NCBI GenBank assembly: GCA_003141095.1 | Contig: PLKM01000039.1 | Coordinates: 17,347 to 81,346, forward strand | Length of the DNA: 64,000 bases | Source of the DNA: Acidimicrobiaceae bacterium | GTDB lineage: Bacteria; Actinomycetota; Acidimicrobiia; Acidimicrobiales; RAAP-2 | Direction of reading: 5' to 3' | Part shown: positions 53,237 through 62,094 of the stretch, piece by piece | Numbering within the stretch: the stretch's first letter is position 1 | Layout: the number at the start of each line of letters is the position of its first letter | The notes under the pieces: model-generated | What the model saw: only the letters and a program-made list of their open reading frames with translations | Told to the model about the DNA's origin: nothing | The model's database searches: none | Position numbers and translations under genes: made by a program

Positions 53237-54412
53237 CTAGCGCTCGCTCTCCAGGTCCATCCCCGCGAGTAGTTCAGCGACCCGCTCCAGATAGCTCGCC
53301 GCCGACACCGGCTCGCAGATACGGTGGTCGAACGAGAGGCCGAGCACCAGGCGACGGCCGATTTCAATCGACGTCGCTCCGTCTTTGGTGACGACGACCG
53401 GCTCGAGTCGAACCGCCCCGACGCTGAGCACCGCGACCTCGGGTTGAATGATGATGGGCTCGACCCACAAGGTGTGCTCGCTCGGCGCGCCCACGATGGT
53501 GAAAGTACCGCCCATCAGATCGTCGGTCGTGAGTTGGCGCGACGCGAGCCGATTCGCGAGTTCACTGACCCGCCGGGCCAGGGCTCGAAGGGTGAGGCCC
53601 GCGGCGGCGTGCACGACCGGCACCAGCATCCCGTCGTCAGCCACGTGGCGCATGAAGCCCAGGTTCACCGTGCGGTGCACCACGAGCACCTCGCCCTGGA
53701 ACGTGGCGTTGAGATAATCGAATTCAGCCAGAGCTCGCACCGCGGCGAGACTGACCACCATTTCGTCGGTGATGGCCACTCCGTCGCGCGTCGCTCGACC
53801 GAGCCGGTCGAGTTCGCCAAAGACAGCGCCATCGATCTCAATGGCCACGAACCCGTGCGGCGTGGACTGGGCCGACGCCGAGAGGTGCTGGCCCATCCGA
53901 CGTCGTCCGTTGGAGAGCGGGACCACCACTTCCTCGGTGGGTCCGCTCGCCACCGCGCGCTCGGCGTCGCGGCGAGTAATCGATCCTCCCGGACCGGAAC
54001 CTCGAAGCGTCGACGGCTCGACACCACCGTCGCTCAGGATCCGGCGCACCACTGGCGATACGATGAGGCCATTCTGGGCGGCCTCGTTGACGTTCGCCGC
54101 GCGAGGCGGCTCCGTCGCGGTCGGTTTCGAGGCTGGCGACGTTGGTTCGTTCGCTGTTGGCGCGCCTCCGGCTACGGCGTTCTCGTCGATTACCCCGACG
54201 CGCGCGCCGGTTTCGACGGTGTCACCCTCGCCCGCCAAGATCTGCACGAGCACCCCAGCCGCCGGAGAGGGCATCTCCGAGTCAACCTTGTCGGTCGAAA
54301 CCTCGAAGAGCGGCTCGTCACGGGCTACGGCGTCGCCCACTTTCTTGAACCACTGCGTAATGATTCCTTCGGTGACCGACTCACCAAGCGAGGGGAGCGT
54401 TACATCAACCAA
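53237..54412 (-). CDS. Dihydrolipoamide acyltransferase E2 with altered active-site motif
   Basis: 391 residues. One lipoyl domain with Lys42 in STDKVDSEMPSP, a linker, an E3-binding domain (SPVVRRILSDGGVEPSTLRGSGPGGSITRRDAERA), and a catalytic domain. The final motif reads LSFDHRICEP: the catalytic histidine (363) is present, but the DG pair is EP (Glu367, Pro368), whereas the E2 at 25.5 kb has the normal DG. It may act slowly, on another acyl group, or mainly as a lipoyl carrier and scaffold. The 5' end overlaps lpdA by 8 nt and the 3' end abuts lipBA. No E1 is adjacent. Confidence 0.9.
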   Translation of the reverse strand: MVDVTLPSLGESVTEGIITQWFKKVGDAVARDEPLFEVSTDKVDSEMPSPAAGVLVQILAGEGDTVETGARVGVIDENAVAGGAPTANEPTSPASKPTATEPPRAANVNEAAQNGLIVSPVVRRILSDGGVEPSTLRGSGPGGSITRRDAERAVASGPTEEVVVPLSNGRRRMGQHLSASAQSTPHGFVAIEIDGAVFGELDRLGRATRDGVAITDEMVVSLAAVRALAEFDYLNATFQGEVLVVHRTVNLGFMRHVADDGMLVPVVHAAAGLTLRALARRVSELANRLASRQLTTDDLMGGTFTIVGAPSEHTLWVEPIIIQPEVAVLSVGAVRLEPVVVTKDGATSIEIGRRLVLGLSFDHRICEPVSAASYLERVAELLAGMDLESER

Positions 54413-55820
54413 GGTGAAGCCCTCGACCCGCGAGCGCCAGCAGCGTCTCGCCGAAGGTCTCTGACAGCGAAGGGTGGGGCTGGATCAGCGCCGCTGCTTC
54501 TTCGGCCGTGGCTTCCCAGTTCACGGCAAAGTAGCCAGCGCCGAGCTGCTCGGTCACCCACGGTCCGGCCATGTGAACGCCCAGGATCTGGCCGGCCGTG
54601 CCATCGGCACGCTTCTCGGCGATGATCTTGACGACTCCTTCGGTCTCGCCGATGATCTGCGCGCGGCTGTTGCCACCGAAGGGATCCTTCTTCACGACGA
54701 CCTCGTACCCCTTTTCCTTGGCGGCCGCCTCGGTCAATCCGCAAAACGCCACTTCGGGGTTCGAATAGATGGCCCACGGCACTCGCTCGTAGTCAACCGG
54801 CACCACTGGCTCGCCGAGGATGGTCTTCACCGCGACAATCGCCTCGGCGAACCCGACGTGGGCGAGTTGTGGGGAGTTGGCGACTACGTCGCCCACGGCG
54901 AAGACGTTGGGGTTTGCGGTGCGCTGGTAGCTGTCGGCGACCACGAAGCCACGGTCGTCCAACACGACGTTGGTTCCCTCGCCCAACAGTCCTTCCGTAC
55001 GCGCACGTCGGCCCACGGACATCACGACCATGTCGACCTTCACGTCCTCGGCGCCATCCATCGTGATAGCCGTGCCGCTCTTCTTGGGCGTGTGGCCCGT
55101 GATCTTGACGCCGGTTTGGATTTCGATCCCGCGCTTCTTGAAGGAGCGCTGCACGACTGTCGCCACTTCAGTGTCGCAGCCCGCGAGAATCGACGGCAGT
55201 CCCTCGAGAATCGTGACCTTGGTCCCCATGTCGCTGAGCATTGACGCGAACTCACAGCCAATGGCGCCCCCGCCAATGACCGCTGCAGTCCCGGGCAGCG
55301 ACGAGAGGTCGAGAAACTCGTCAGACGTCAAGACAATTTTGCCGTCCACGTCGAATCCGGGCAGCGTTCGTGGTACCGAACCGGCGGCGAGCACGATGTT
55401 CTTGCCCTGGGCCACGACGCCTTCATCGGCGCCGTCAACCACGGTAACGGTCTGATCGGCGTCGAGGCGGCCGGTGCCCGCAAAGACCGTGACCTTGCGG
55501 CCCTTCAAGAGGCCCGAAAGTCCCTTGAAGAGGCGGTCGACAATTTCGTTCTTGCGTGCCTGGCTGACGGCGAAGTCGACTTGCACGTCCTTGGAGGTGA
55601 TGCCAAAGGCATGAGCGTGTTGGAGGGTTCGAAGCACGTGCGCCGTTTCGAGGAACTCCTTAGCGGGCACACAGCCGCGGTGCAGACACGTGCCGCCGAC
55701 TTTGTCGCGCTCCACGATTGCGACGTTCAAACCGGCTGCGGCACCGTAGAGAGCGGTGGCGTACCCACCGGGTCCTCCTCCGATTACGACTACATCGAAC
55801 TGCTGGACCTCGTTAGCCAC
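54405..55820 (-). CDS. lpdA: Dihydrolipoyl dehydrogenase (E3)
   Basis: 471 residues. FAD site DVVVIGGGPGGYATALYGAAAG, redox disulfide C45/C50 in GGTCLHRGCVPAKEF, NAD site AAVIGGGAIGCEFASML, and the C-terminal HPSLSETFGE with the catalytic His-Glu pair of the partner subunit. It reoxidises dihydrolipoamide of 2-oxoacid dehydrogenases. GTG behind GAAGGGA. It heads the lpdA-E2-lipBA unit and may also serve the pyruvate dehydrogenase E1/E2 at 22.7-26.8 kb. Confidence 0.96.
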   Translation of the reverse strand: MANEVQQFDVVVIGGGPGGYATALYGAAAGLNVAIVERDKVGGTCLHRGCVPAKEFLETAHVLRTLQHAHAFGITSKDVQVDFAVSQARKNEIVDRLFKGLSGLLKGRKVTVFAGTGRLDADQTVTVVDGADEGVVAQGKNIVLAAGSVPRTLPGFDVDGKIVLTSDEFLDLSSLPGTAAVIGGGAIGCEFASMLSDMGTKVTILEGLPSILAGCDTEVATVVQRSFKKRGIEIQTGVKITGHTPKKSGTAITMDGAEDVKVDMVVMSVGRRARTEGLLGEGTNVVLDDRGFVVADSYQRTANPNVFAVGDVVANSPQLAHVGFAEAIVAVKTILGEPVVPVDYERVPWAIYSNPEVAFCGLTEAAAKEKGYEVVVKKDPFGGNSRAQIIGETEGVVKIIAEKRADGTAGQILGVHMAGPWVTEQLGAGYFAVNWEATAEEAAALIQPHPSLSETFGETLLALAGRGLHLG

Positions 55821-55900
55821 GGACTATCCCTTCAAATCGCTTGGTGATGACACCCGAGGGAATCTTAATGTTTCCTCGAACCTGGTGAGACGGACACGAC

Positions 55901-56338
55901 TTAAGAGTGATGGCCCCGCTGAAGGTCCGCAGCCGCGGTCGCCAGTTCGTCGACAAAGTCGTTCATCCGATCACCGGAATGACCCTTCACCCACGAGAAT
56001 GCTATGTGACGCGGGCTGTTCAGCACCAGTTCAAAGAGCTGTTCCCAAAGGTCGCGATTCGCGACGGGCCGCCCCTGGGAGTTCTTCCATCCTCGACGCA
56101 GCCAGCCCACGTGCCATTGGTCGTTAAAACATTTCACCACGTAAGTGGAGTCACTGACGATCTCGACCGGGTCGTCGGAGTTCTCGCGCAGTGCCTCAAT
56201 AACGGCGAGCACCTCCATGCGTTGGTTCGTCGTGTGCGTGGCGCAGCCGCTCGCGTAACTGTCGAGCCCACTCGCCCACGCCCAGCCACCGGGTCCGGGA
56301 TTACCGCGGCATGCGCCGTCGGTATGAATACGTTTCAT
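55901..56338 (-). CDS. rnhA: Ribonuclease HI
   Basis: 145 residues. It cuts the RNA of RNA-DNA hybrids. Carboxylates are in place: IHTDGACRGNPGPGGW, the Glu of NQRMEVLAV, SDSTYVVKCF, and the last Asp in NDFVDELAT. HSGD matches the GHxxHxxNExAD helix with substitutions. ATG 56338 overlaps the rrf2 stop by ATGA; an ATG six codons earlier is less likely. Tail end faces lpdA with the gap 55821-55900. Confidence 0.93.
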   Translation of the reverse strand: MKRIHTDGACRGNPGPGGWAWASGLDSYASGCATHTTNQRMEVLAVIEALRENSDDPVEIVSDSTYVVKCFNDQWHVGWLRRGWKNSQGRPVANRDLWEQLFELVLNSPRHIAFSWVKGHSGDRMNDFVDELATAAADLQRGHHS

Positions 56339-56793
56339 ATGATTCGAGTAATCCACGAATCTGGCTCGTCGGTGAACCTCGTGATCGAGGCGGGGAACTC
56401 GCCTCGCAGTACCTGACCGAGGGTGACGTGTTCGAGCACTTCACGCAGCGCTCCTCGTACCGCCACCCACACGTCGCGCAGATGTCGGGCTTCGCCCTCG
56501 TAGACGAGCGTTTCGGGACGCATTCCTCGTACGCCCGCCAAGGGCCCGCTGACTACCCGCAAGATGTCCGCGATCATAATGTTGTCAGGATCACGAGCGA
56601 GCTTGAAGCCACCTTCTGGACCGCGTTGACTAGTGACGAGCCCGCCTCGACGTAAATCCGAAAGAATTGCGCCGAGAAACTTGGCGGGTAGCTCTTGCTC
56701 GTGGGCCAGATGCTCCGCGCTCACCGACGTGTTGCTCGCCGCGAGAGTGAGAAGCGCCCGAATCGCGTACTCGGCCTTGGCGGGAATCTGCAT
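56335..56793 (-). CDS. Rrf2 family regulator without cluster cysteines
   Basis: 152 residues. MQIPAKAEYAIRALLTLAA and SAEHLAHEQELPAKFLGAILSDLRRGGLVTSQRGPEGGFKLARDPDNIMIADILRVVSGPL are the Rrf2 winged helix and following wing. IscR, NsrR and RsrR bind an Fe-S cluster through three cysteines in the dimer domain; this protein has no cysteine at all. It probably senses something else or acts constitutively. It is coupled by ATGA to rnhA. sufCSU lies 3.3 kb away, so a SufR-like role is possible but unsupported by cysteine content. Confidence 0.86.
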   Translation of the reverse strand: MQIPAKAEYAIRALLTLAASNTSVSAEHLAHEQELPAKFLGAILSDLRRGGLVTSQRGPEGGFKLARDPDNIMIADILRVVSGPLAGVRGMRPETLVYEGEARHLRDVWVAVRGALREVLEHVTLGQVLRGEFPASITRFTDEPDSWITRII

Positions 56794-56859
56794 TTACCCA
56801 TTCTGCACCACTGCGCACCACATTTCCGACAGCGTCGCAGAACTCCTAAGGTGGGCAGC

Positions 56860-57504
56860 GTGTTTCAACTAACTTTGCGCAATCTGTATCTTTGCGTGCC
56901 CCACCGCGAGGACATGGCCTCTTTTCTGCCCGCCGTGCTTCGAGGAGGCGTCGACGTGGTCCAACTCCGTGAAAAAGAGCTCTCGAACGAGCAACGAATC
57001 GCCACTGCTCGCCTGATGGTGCCGATTTGCCACGATTTCGGCGTTCCCTTCGTGATGAACGACTCTCCCGAACTGGCGCTCGAGGTCGGCGCCGACGGGG
57101 TCCACGTGGGCCAGGACGACGTCAGCGTCGCGCACTGTCGCGAGATCCTGGGTGACGAATCCATCGTTGGGCTTTCAACCCACTCGACGCATGAATTTGA
57201 GGGAGCGCTTCCCCAGGCTGCGAGCTACTTCAGCGCCGGCCCGATTGTCCCCACTCCCACAAAACTCGGAAGGCCGGGAACCGGGGTGCACTACGCGGTG
57301 GAGTGCCAGAACCGAAGCGACCGTCCGGTTTTCGTTACCGGAGGAGTCACCGACCACAACGTCGCCGATCTCGTCGGTGCCGGCCTTCGACACTTCGTCG
57401 TCGTGCGCTATCTGACCCTGGCTGCTCAGCCAGAGGAGGCGACCCGCGCGCTTCGCCACGCGCTCGACGCCGCGCTTTCAGCGGTGACGGTCGAGCCAAC
57501 CTAG
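56860..57504 (+). CDS. thiE: Thiamine-phosphate synthase
   Basis: 214 residues from the GTG at 56860, which follows AAGGTGGG. It couples HMP pyrophosphate and HET phosphate to thiamine phosphate. VVQLREKELSNEQR, FVMNDSPELALEVGADGVHVGQDDVSV and SAGPIVPTPTKLGRPGTG are typical, with VFVTGGVTDHNVADLVGAGLRHFVV for the phosphate loop. An upstream frame from 56695 is open but overlaps rrf2 antisense and lacks a binding site. No TPP riboswitch fits in the 66-nt gap. Its 3' end overlaps the hydrolase gene on the other strand by 27 nt. Confidence 0.92.
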   Translation: MFQLTLRNLYLCVPHREDMASFLPAVLRGGVDVVQLREKELSNEQRIATARLMVPICHDFGVPFVMNDSPELALEVGADGVHVGQDDVSVAHCREILGDESIVGLSTHSTHEFEGALPQAASYFSAGPIVPTPTKLGRPGTGVHYAVECQNRSDRPVFVTGGVTDHNVADLVGAGLRHFVVVRYLTLAAQPEEATRALRHALDAALSAVTVEPT

Positions 57505-58224
57505 CAACGTCGCCACCATTCGAGGATCGGCCCGTAGCTGGTGGCCCGCGCCTTGAATGATCCGTAGCTCCGCGCGGCCCTCGGCGCTCGCCAGGAGGTC
57601 GCGCGCATCGCTCACGGGCACCTCTATATCGTCGGCCCCGTGGCCGATCAGCAGCCGGCGCGGCGGGATCATTGCGATCGAACCAATGGGGTCGATGGCG
57701 AGGACGTCGTCACGCAGCGCCTCGGGCGACAACAAGTCACTCTCGTCGCCGACGACACCGGCGATCTGCACGGCTCGATGAAACTCCTTGGCGCTCGAGC
57801 ACCACGGCCCCAAATGGGCTGGAGTTGCGAACGTCGCAACACCCCGGACGCGTTCGTCGCCGGCGGCCGTGGCGAGAGCCAGCGCTCCGCCGAATCCAAA
57901 ACCCGCGAGAGAGATGCGTCGCTCCCCCTCGTCAATGCGGTTAAGAATCTCGTGCAGGTCGCGACGCCACTGACTCGCCGAAAAAGTTCCGGTACTCCCA
58001 CCAACACCCGAAAGCGTCCCCGTCGCGACAATCCATCCGGACTCGTTCGCCAAGTGCTCGGCCAGTTCGGGCAGCAGACCGGCGGCCTGACGCCCCATGC
58101 CCATGGCCCGCGGCAATCCGTGGACGAGCACCAGAATATGATCCGCGACCGGTCGAGCGTTGGACGTCGCAATCCGCAGATCGAGAAGAGAGTCCCCGCT
58201 CTTCAATTGCTCGTGGGCGAGCAC
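57478..58224 (-). CDS. Alpha/beta hydrolase-fold protein lacking the nucleophile serine
   Basis: 248 residues. ILVLVHGLPRAMGMGRQAAGLLPELA is the oxyanion region, then ISLAGFGFGGALALATA where the GxSxG elbow reads GFGFG, so serine is replaced by glycine. The Asp (GHGADDIEVPVSDA) and His (GAGHQLRADP) positions remain. It may therefore be a non-hydrolytic relative, or act by another residue. It lies 6 nt behind the acyl-CoA dehydrogenase gene and is probably cotranscribed. GTG start. Confidence 0.8.
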   Translation of the reverse strand: MLAHEQLKSGDSLLDLRIATSNARPVADHILVLVHGLPRAMGMGRQAAGLLPELAEHLANESGWIVATGTLSGVGGSTGTFSASQWRRDLHEILNRIDEGERRISLAGFGFGGALALATAAGDERVRGVATFATPAHLGPWCSSAKEFHRAVQIAGVVGDESDLLSPEALRDDVLAIDPIGSIAMIPPRRLLIGHGADDIEVPVSDARDLLASAEGRAELRIIQGAGHQLRADPRMVATLLGWLDRHR

Positions 58225-58230
58225 GCGCTG

Positions 58231-59346
58231 CTAAATGCCCAGGCGCTGAGCCAGCAGTTCACGGTGGTAGGCCGGGTCACCCAGGAACAACTCTGAGCTC
58301 TTCGCGCGCTTGAAGTACAGGTGCGCGTGGTGCTCCCACGTGAAGCCAATACCGCCGTGAATCTGAATATTCTCCGCGGCACAGTGGAAGTACGCCTCCG
58401 AACAGAACGACTTGGCGAGGCTCGCGGCAATCGGTAGTTCGTCGTTGAGTTCTTGGGCGGCCCACGCGGCGTAGTACGCCGCGGACTTGGCGGACTCCAC
58501 GTCGAGCAGCATGTCCGCGCACTTGTGCTTGATGGCCTGGAATGATCCAATGGGTCGACCGAACTGCACGCGAACCTTCGCGTAGTCCACCGCGTTGTTG
58601 AGTACGCGCTGGGCTCCTCCGACTTGCTCGGCGGCCAACGCCGAGGTGGCGACGAAGAGCGTGGTCTCGAGACCGGCGAGGGCTCCGCCCTCGACGCCGA
58701 CCAGGACTCCCGGCGCCTGGTTCAGCTCGATGCGACTCTGCTTTCGCGTCTGGTCCATCGTCGGAAGCGCCTCACGCGTGACACCCGGGGCGTCACCTTT
58801 CACCGCGAAGAGTGATAGGCCCTTTTCCGTCATCGCGGGCACGAGGATCAACGACGCCGTATTGCCGTCAGTCACGTAGTTGCGCACGCCGTTCAACACG
58901 AAGCCGTCGCCCGAGGCGCTCGCCGTTGTCGACGTCGCGCTGAGGTCCCACTGTCCGGCGTCGTCGGTGAGTGCCACGGTGGCGATGGTCTCGCCCGACG
59001 CGATACCCGGCAGATACGCGGCCTTGTTGGCGTCGCTGCCCACGAAGAGCACGGCGTTTGCCGCGAGCGCGACGGTTGAGAAGTAGGGCGAGCAGAACAG
59101 CGCGGCGCCCATCTCTTCAAAGACCACGTAGAGCTCGACGGGGCCGTAGCCCTGTCCGCCGAACTCCTCGGGGATACCAAGCCCCTGCAGTGCGAGTTCG
59201 TTCGCCATCTGTTCCCAGACGGCCGGATCGTAACCCTCGGCGGTGGCCATGAGGCGACGAACTTCCGCCTCCGGCGATTTCTCTTCTAGGAAGCGCCTCA
59301 CCATCTTGCGGAGCTCTTCTTGTTCTTCGCTAAATCCAAAGTTCAT
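58231..59346 (-). CDS. Acyl-CoA dehydrogenase
   Basis: 371 residues. N-terminal helical domain (FGFSEEQEELRKMVRRFLEEKSP), the FAD-binding middle part with TVALTDDAGQWDLSATS, and the C-terminal domain with IQIHGGIGFTWEHHAHLYFKRAK. The catalytic base position varies between subfamilies and I do not assign it. The length and pattern fit the FadE-like actinobacterial steroid or long-chain group, often working as heterotetramers; substrate unknown. ATG start; AAAAGAG lies upstream. Confidence 0.9.
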   Translation of the reverse strand: MNFGFSEEQEELRKMVRRFLEEKSPEAEVRRLMATAEGYDPAVWEQMANELALQGLGIPEEFGGQGYGPVELYVVFEEMGAALFCSPYFSTVALAANAVLFVGSDANKAAYLPGIASGETIATVALTDDAGQWDLSATSTTASASGDGFVLNGVRNYVTDGNTASLILVPAMTEKGLSLFAVKGDAPGVTREALPTMDQTRKQSRIELNQAPGVLVGVEGGALAGLETTLFVATSALAAEQVGGAQRVLNNAVDYAKVRVQFGRPIGSFQAIKHKCADMLLDVESAKSAAYYAAWAAQELNDELPIAASLAKSFCSEAYFHCAAENIQIHGGIGFTWEHHAHLYFKRAKSSELFLGDPAYHRELLAQRLGI

Positions 59347-59439
59347 CGCGACTCTTTTCTATCCCTACCGGACAGTAATGCCAGTGACAGCGACATTAGC
59401 GAAAACTCGACCCCGGCAGGAACGTGGCATCCTTGGTGG

Positions 59440-60057
59440 GTGGACAACGTAGAACTGGTCTGGTCAAACGCGAGCGCCGAGGTGTACCGTTTCGTGGTCG
59501 GACCGGTACAAAACAACGTGTACGTGGTCAGATGTCGCCGCAGCGGCGAAGCCACGCTCATCGACGCAGCGAACGAGCACGACCGACTTCTGCGGGTCGC
59601 CACCCGCCTCGGCGTGACCTCGGTGCTCGAAACCCATGGCCACTGGGACCATATCGGTGCCGTTGAACAGGTTCGAGAGGCCGGAATCGACGTGTGGGTC
59701 CGTAAGGAGGACGCCGGGATGCTTCCGAGCTACGACCACTTGTTGGAGGATGATTCGGTGCACGAGGTGGGAGAGTTGCGCCTGCATACTGTTCACACGC
59801 CCGGACACACCCCCGGTTCCATCTCCTTCGCGCTCGAGAACACCCCCTTGCTGTTCACCGGCGACACGCTCTTTCCCGGCGGGCCCGGTAACACGACGTT
59901 CGAGGGCGGGGATTTCCCGACAATCATCAGATCGATCGAGCAGAGAATCTTTCGCGTCTACGGCGACCAAACGATCATCTGGCCGGGCCACGGGGCCAGT
60001 TCGACCCTCGGCGTCGAGCGACCGCACCTCGACGATTGGGTTGAGAGAGGCTGGTAA
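59440..60057 (+). CDS. Metallo-beta-lactamase fold hydrolase
   Basis: 205 residues from the GTG at 59440 (MDNVELVWSNASAEVYRFVVG); frames from 59320 add 40 residues that overlap the acyl-CoA dehydrogenase gene antisense. THGHWDH is the zinc motif, followed by HTPGHTPGSISFALE, FTGDTLFPGG and PGHG. Glyoxalase II-like enzymes of this size hydrolyse thioesters, but the substrate is not known. sufC follows after 41 nt on the same strand. Confidence 0.87.
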   Translation: MDNVELVWSNASAEVYRFVVGPVQNNVYVVRCRRSGEATLIDAANEHDRLLRVATRLGVTSVLETHGHWDHIGAVEQVREAGIDVWVRKEDAGMLPSYDHLLEDDSVHEVGELRLHTVHTPGHTPGSISFALENTPLLFTGDTLFPGGPGNTTFEGGDFPTIIRSIEQRIFRVYGDQTIIWPGHGASSTLGVERPHLDDWVERGW

Positions 60058-60085
60058 CGCTGGTCAGCTCCGCGAGCTTCACCGG

Positions 60086-60091
60086 TAGGCT
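60086..60091 (+). promoter_or_regulatory. Probable -10 element of a leaderless sufC promoter
   Basis: TAGGCT, then 7 nt, then the sufC GTG. Same hexamer and near-identical spacing as at dxs. No Shine-Dalgarno between. Confidence 0.38.
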
Positions 60092-60098
60092 CTCAAGC

Positions 60099-60857
60099 GT
60101 GTCAGAGCCCCTCTTAGAACTGCGTAACCTCCACGTCGAAGCCGATGACGCCACGATTCTGCGCGGCGTCGACTTGATGGTGCATGAAGGCGAAGTCCAC
60201 GCCCTCATGGGCCCGAACGGTGCTGGCAAGTCAACGCTCGCCAACGTGGTCATGGGCCACCCGGGCTACACGGTCACGGCCGGTGAGATATTGCTGAAAG
60301 GCGAAAACATTGCGGCGTGGTCGCCCGACCAGCGCGCACGCGCCGGTATTTTCCTCGCATTCCAGTACCCCGAGGCCATCAGTGGCGTCTCGGTCGTGCA
60401 GTTCCTTCGCCAAGCCATCGCTGCTCGCAAGGGTCTCGACGAGCTCAGCGTGCTGGAGGTTCGCCTCGACCTAATGGAGTGGATGGACCGGCTGGGCATG
60501 GACCCGGCGTTCGCCGAGCGCCATCTCAACGACGGTTTCTCCGGCGGGGAGCGCAAGCGCAACGAGGTACTCCAGATGGCCCTGCTCGAGCCGGTCATCG
60601 CCCTGCTCGACGAGACCGACTCGGGACTGGATATTGACGCGTTGCGCGTCGTTGCCCGCGGCGTGCGCACGGTACGCGACGAACACCCACTGATGGGCGC
60701 CATCGTCGTCACGCACTACGTCAAACTTCTCGAAGAGATCGAGCCTGACCAGGTCCATATCCTGGTCGACGGTCAGATAGTCCACTCGGGTGGACCGGAC
60801 CTCGCGCAGACCATTGAGCACGAGGGCTACGACGCGTGGCGCCCGGTCGCACCGTGA
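60099..60857 (+). CDS. sufC: Fe-S cluster assembly ATPase SufC
   Basis: 252 residues. LRNLHVEADDATILRGVDLMVHEGEVHALMGPNGAGKST (Walker A), EAISGVSVVQFLRQ of the SufC-type Q-loop area, SGGERKRNEVLQMALLEP signature and LLDETDSGLDIDALR (Walker B). SufC energises SufBCD scaffold assembly. SufB and SufD are not in the window. GTG start; GTGA overlap with sufS. Confidence 0.96.
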   Translation: MSEPLLELRNLHVEADDATILRGVDLMVHEGEVHALMGPNGAGKSTLANVVMGHPGYTVTAGEILLKGENIAAWSPDQRARAGIFLAFQYPEAISGVSVVQFLRQAIAARKGLDELSVLEVRLDLMEWMDRLGMDPAFAERHLNDGFSGGERKRNEVLQMALLEPVIALLDETDSGLDIDALRVVARGVRTVRDEHPLMGAIVVTHYVKLLEEIEPDQVHILVDGQIVHSGGPDLAQTIEHEGYDAWRPVAP

Positions 60858-62089
60858 GCAGCTTCGACCCACGACAGGTGCGCGCTGATACGCCGCTGCT
60901 CACGAGAGTCGTTCACGACCGCACCATCACCTATCTCGACTCCGCCGCCTCCTCGCTGCCGCCACGAGCCGTCATCGAGGCGATAAGTCGCTACTACGAA
61001 CTGCGCCACGCCAACGTGCACCGAGGCGTGTACCAAACGGCGAATGAGGCAACCGCGGTGTACGAGGGCGCGCGCGCAGCGATTGCCCGATTCATCAACG
61101 CTCCGGGTGGGGCGAACGAGATCGTCTTCACGAAGAACGCCACCGAGTCGTTCAACCTGCTGGCCAAGTCATGGGGCGCCGCGAACCTGAAGGCGGGTGA
61201 CGTGGTGCTCGTGACCGAGATGGAGCACCACGCCAATATCGTGCCGTGGTTCCAACTTCGTGAGGTCGCCGGCATTGAAGTTCGCTTCATCCCGGTCAAC
61301 GACGACTACCGCCTCGACCTCTCGGACATCGATGAGCTGATGAAGGGCGTGAAGCTCGTGTCGGTCACCGCCATGTCGAACGTGCTGGGCACCATCAACC
61401 CCATCAAGGAGATCGCCGCACTCGCTCACCGTCACGGAGCCCTCGTGGCCGTTGACGCCGCCCAATCGGTCGCCCACTTTGCCACTGACGTCACCGACCT
61501 CGATGTTGACTTCTTCATCTTCTCCGGCCACAAAATGCTCGGCCCCACGGGAATCGGGGTCTTTTGGACTCGAGAGTCGATCCTGGAAGCAATGCCACCA
61601 TTCCTTGGTGGCGGCGGAATGATCGCCGACGTGCGAACCGACGGCTATACGCCGGCGTCGGGCCCCTCACGGTTCGAGGCGGGAACCCCGCCAATCGCCG
61701 AGACTGCGGGGCTGGGCGCCGCCGTCCTCTACCTCGAGGGGCTCGGCATGGACGCCATCGCCGAGCACGAGCACGACCTCACGGGCGACGCTCTCACCCG
61801 ACTCGCCCTCGAATTCGAGGGTCGCGTTCGAGTCATAGGTCCGAGCGACCTCGAGAGCCGAGGTGGAGTGATCAGCTTGGACGTGGAGGGAGTTCACGCC
61901 CACGACGTCGCGCAGGTCCTCGACCAGTTCGGTGTCTGTGTGAGACCGGGCCACCACTGCGCGAAGCCACTCATGCGAAGGTTCAACCTCTCGGCCACCG
62001 CGCGCGCGTCCTTTGGTCCCTACTCTCTGGTGCAGGACACCGACGTGCTGCTGGAAGCACTGAGTCACGCCGTCACCATGTTCGGATAG
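60854..62089 (+). CDS. sufS: Cysteine desulfurase SufS
   Basis: 411 residues from the GTG that overlaps the sufC stop (GTGA); an ATG six codons upstream is also open. It takes sulfur from cysteine using PLP. AASSLPPRAVIEAI, FTKNATESFNLLAKSWG, VTEMEHHANIVPW, PLP lysine in FIFSGHKMLGPTGIGVFW, and the catalytic cysteine in RPGHHCAKPLM. It delivers sulfur to SufU, encoded next. Confidence 0.95.
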   Translation: MSSFDPRQVRADTPLLTRVVHDRTITYLDSAASSLPPRAVIEAISRYYELRHANVHRGVYQTANEATAVYEGARAAIARFINAPGGANEIVFTKNATESFNLLAKSWGAANLKAGDVVLVTEMEHHANIVPWFQLREVAGIEVRFIPVNDDYRLDLSDIDELMKGVKLVSVTAMSNVLGTINPIKEIAALAHRHGALVAVDAAQSVAHFATDVTDLDVDFFIFSGHKMLGPTGIGVFWTRESILEAMPPFLGGGGMIADVRTDGYTPASGPSRFEAGTPPIAETAGLGAAVLYLEGLGMDAIAEHEHDLTGDALTRLALEFEGRVRVIGPSDLESRGGVISLDVEGVHAHDVAQVLDQFGVCVRPGHHCAKPLMRRFNLSATARASFGPYSLVQDTDVLLEALSHAVTMFG

Positions 62090-62094
62090 CTGGC

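Noticed and set aside
53324..54625. 433-codon plus-strand frame over the E2 and lpdA genes
   Set aside because: Antisense shadow; Arg/His-rich with no family pattern.
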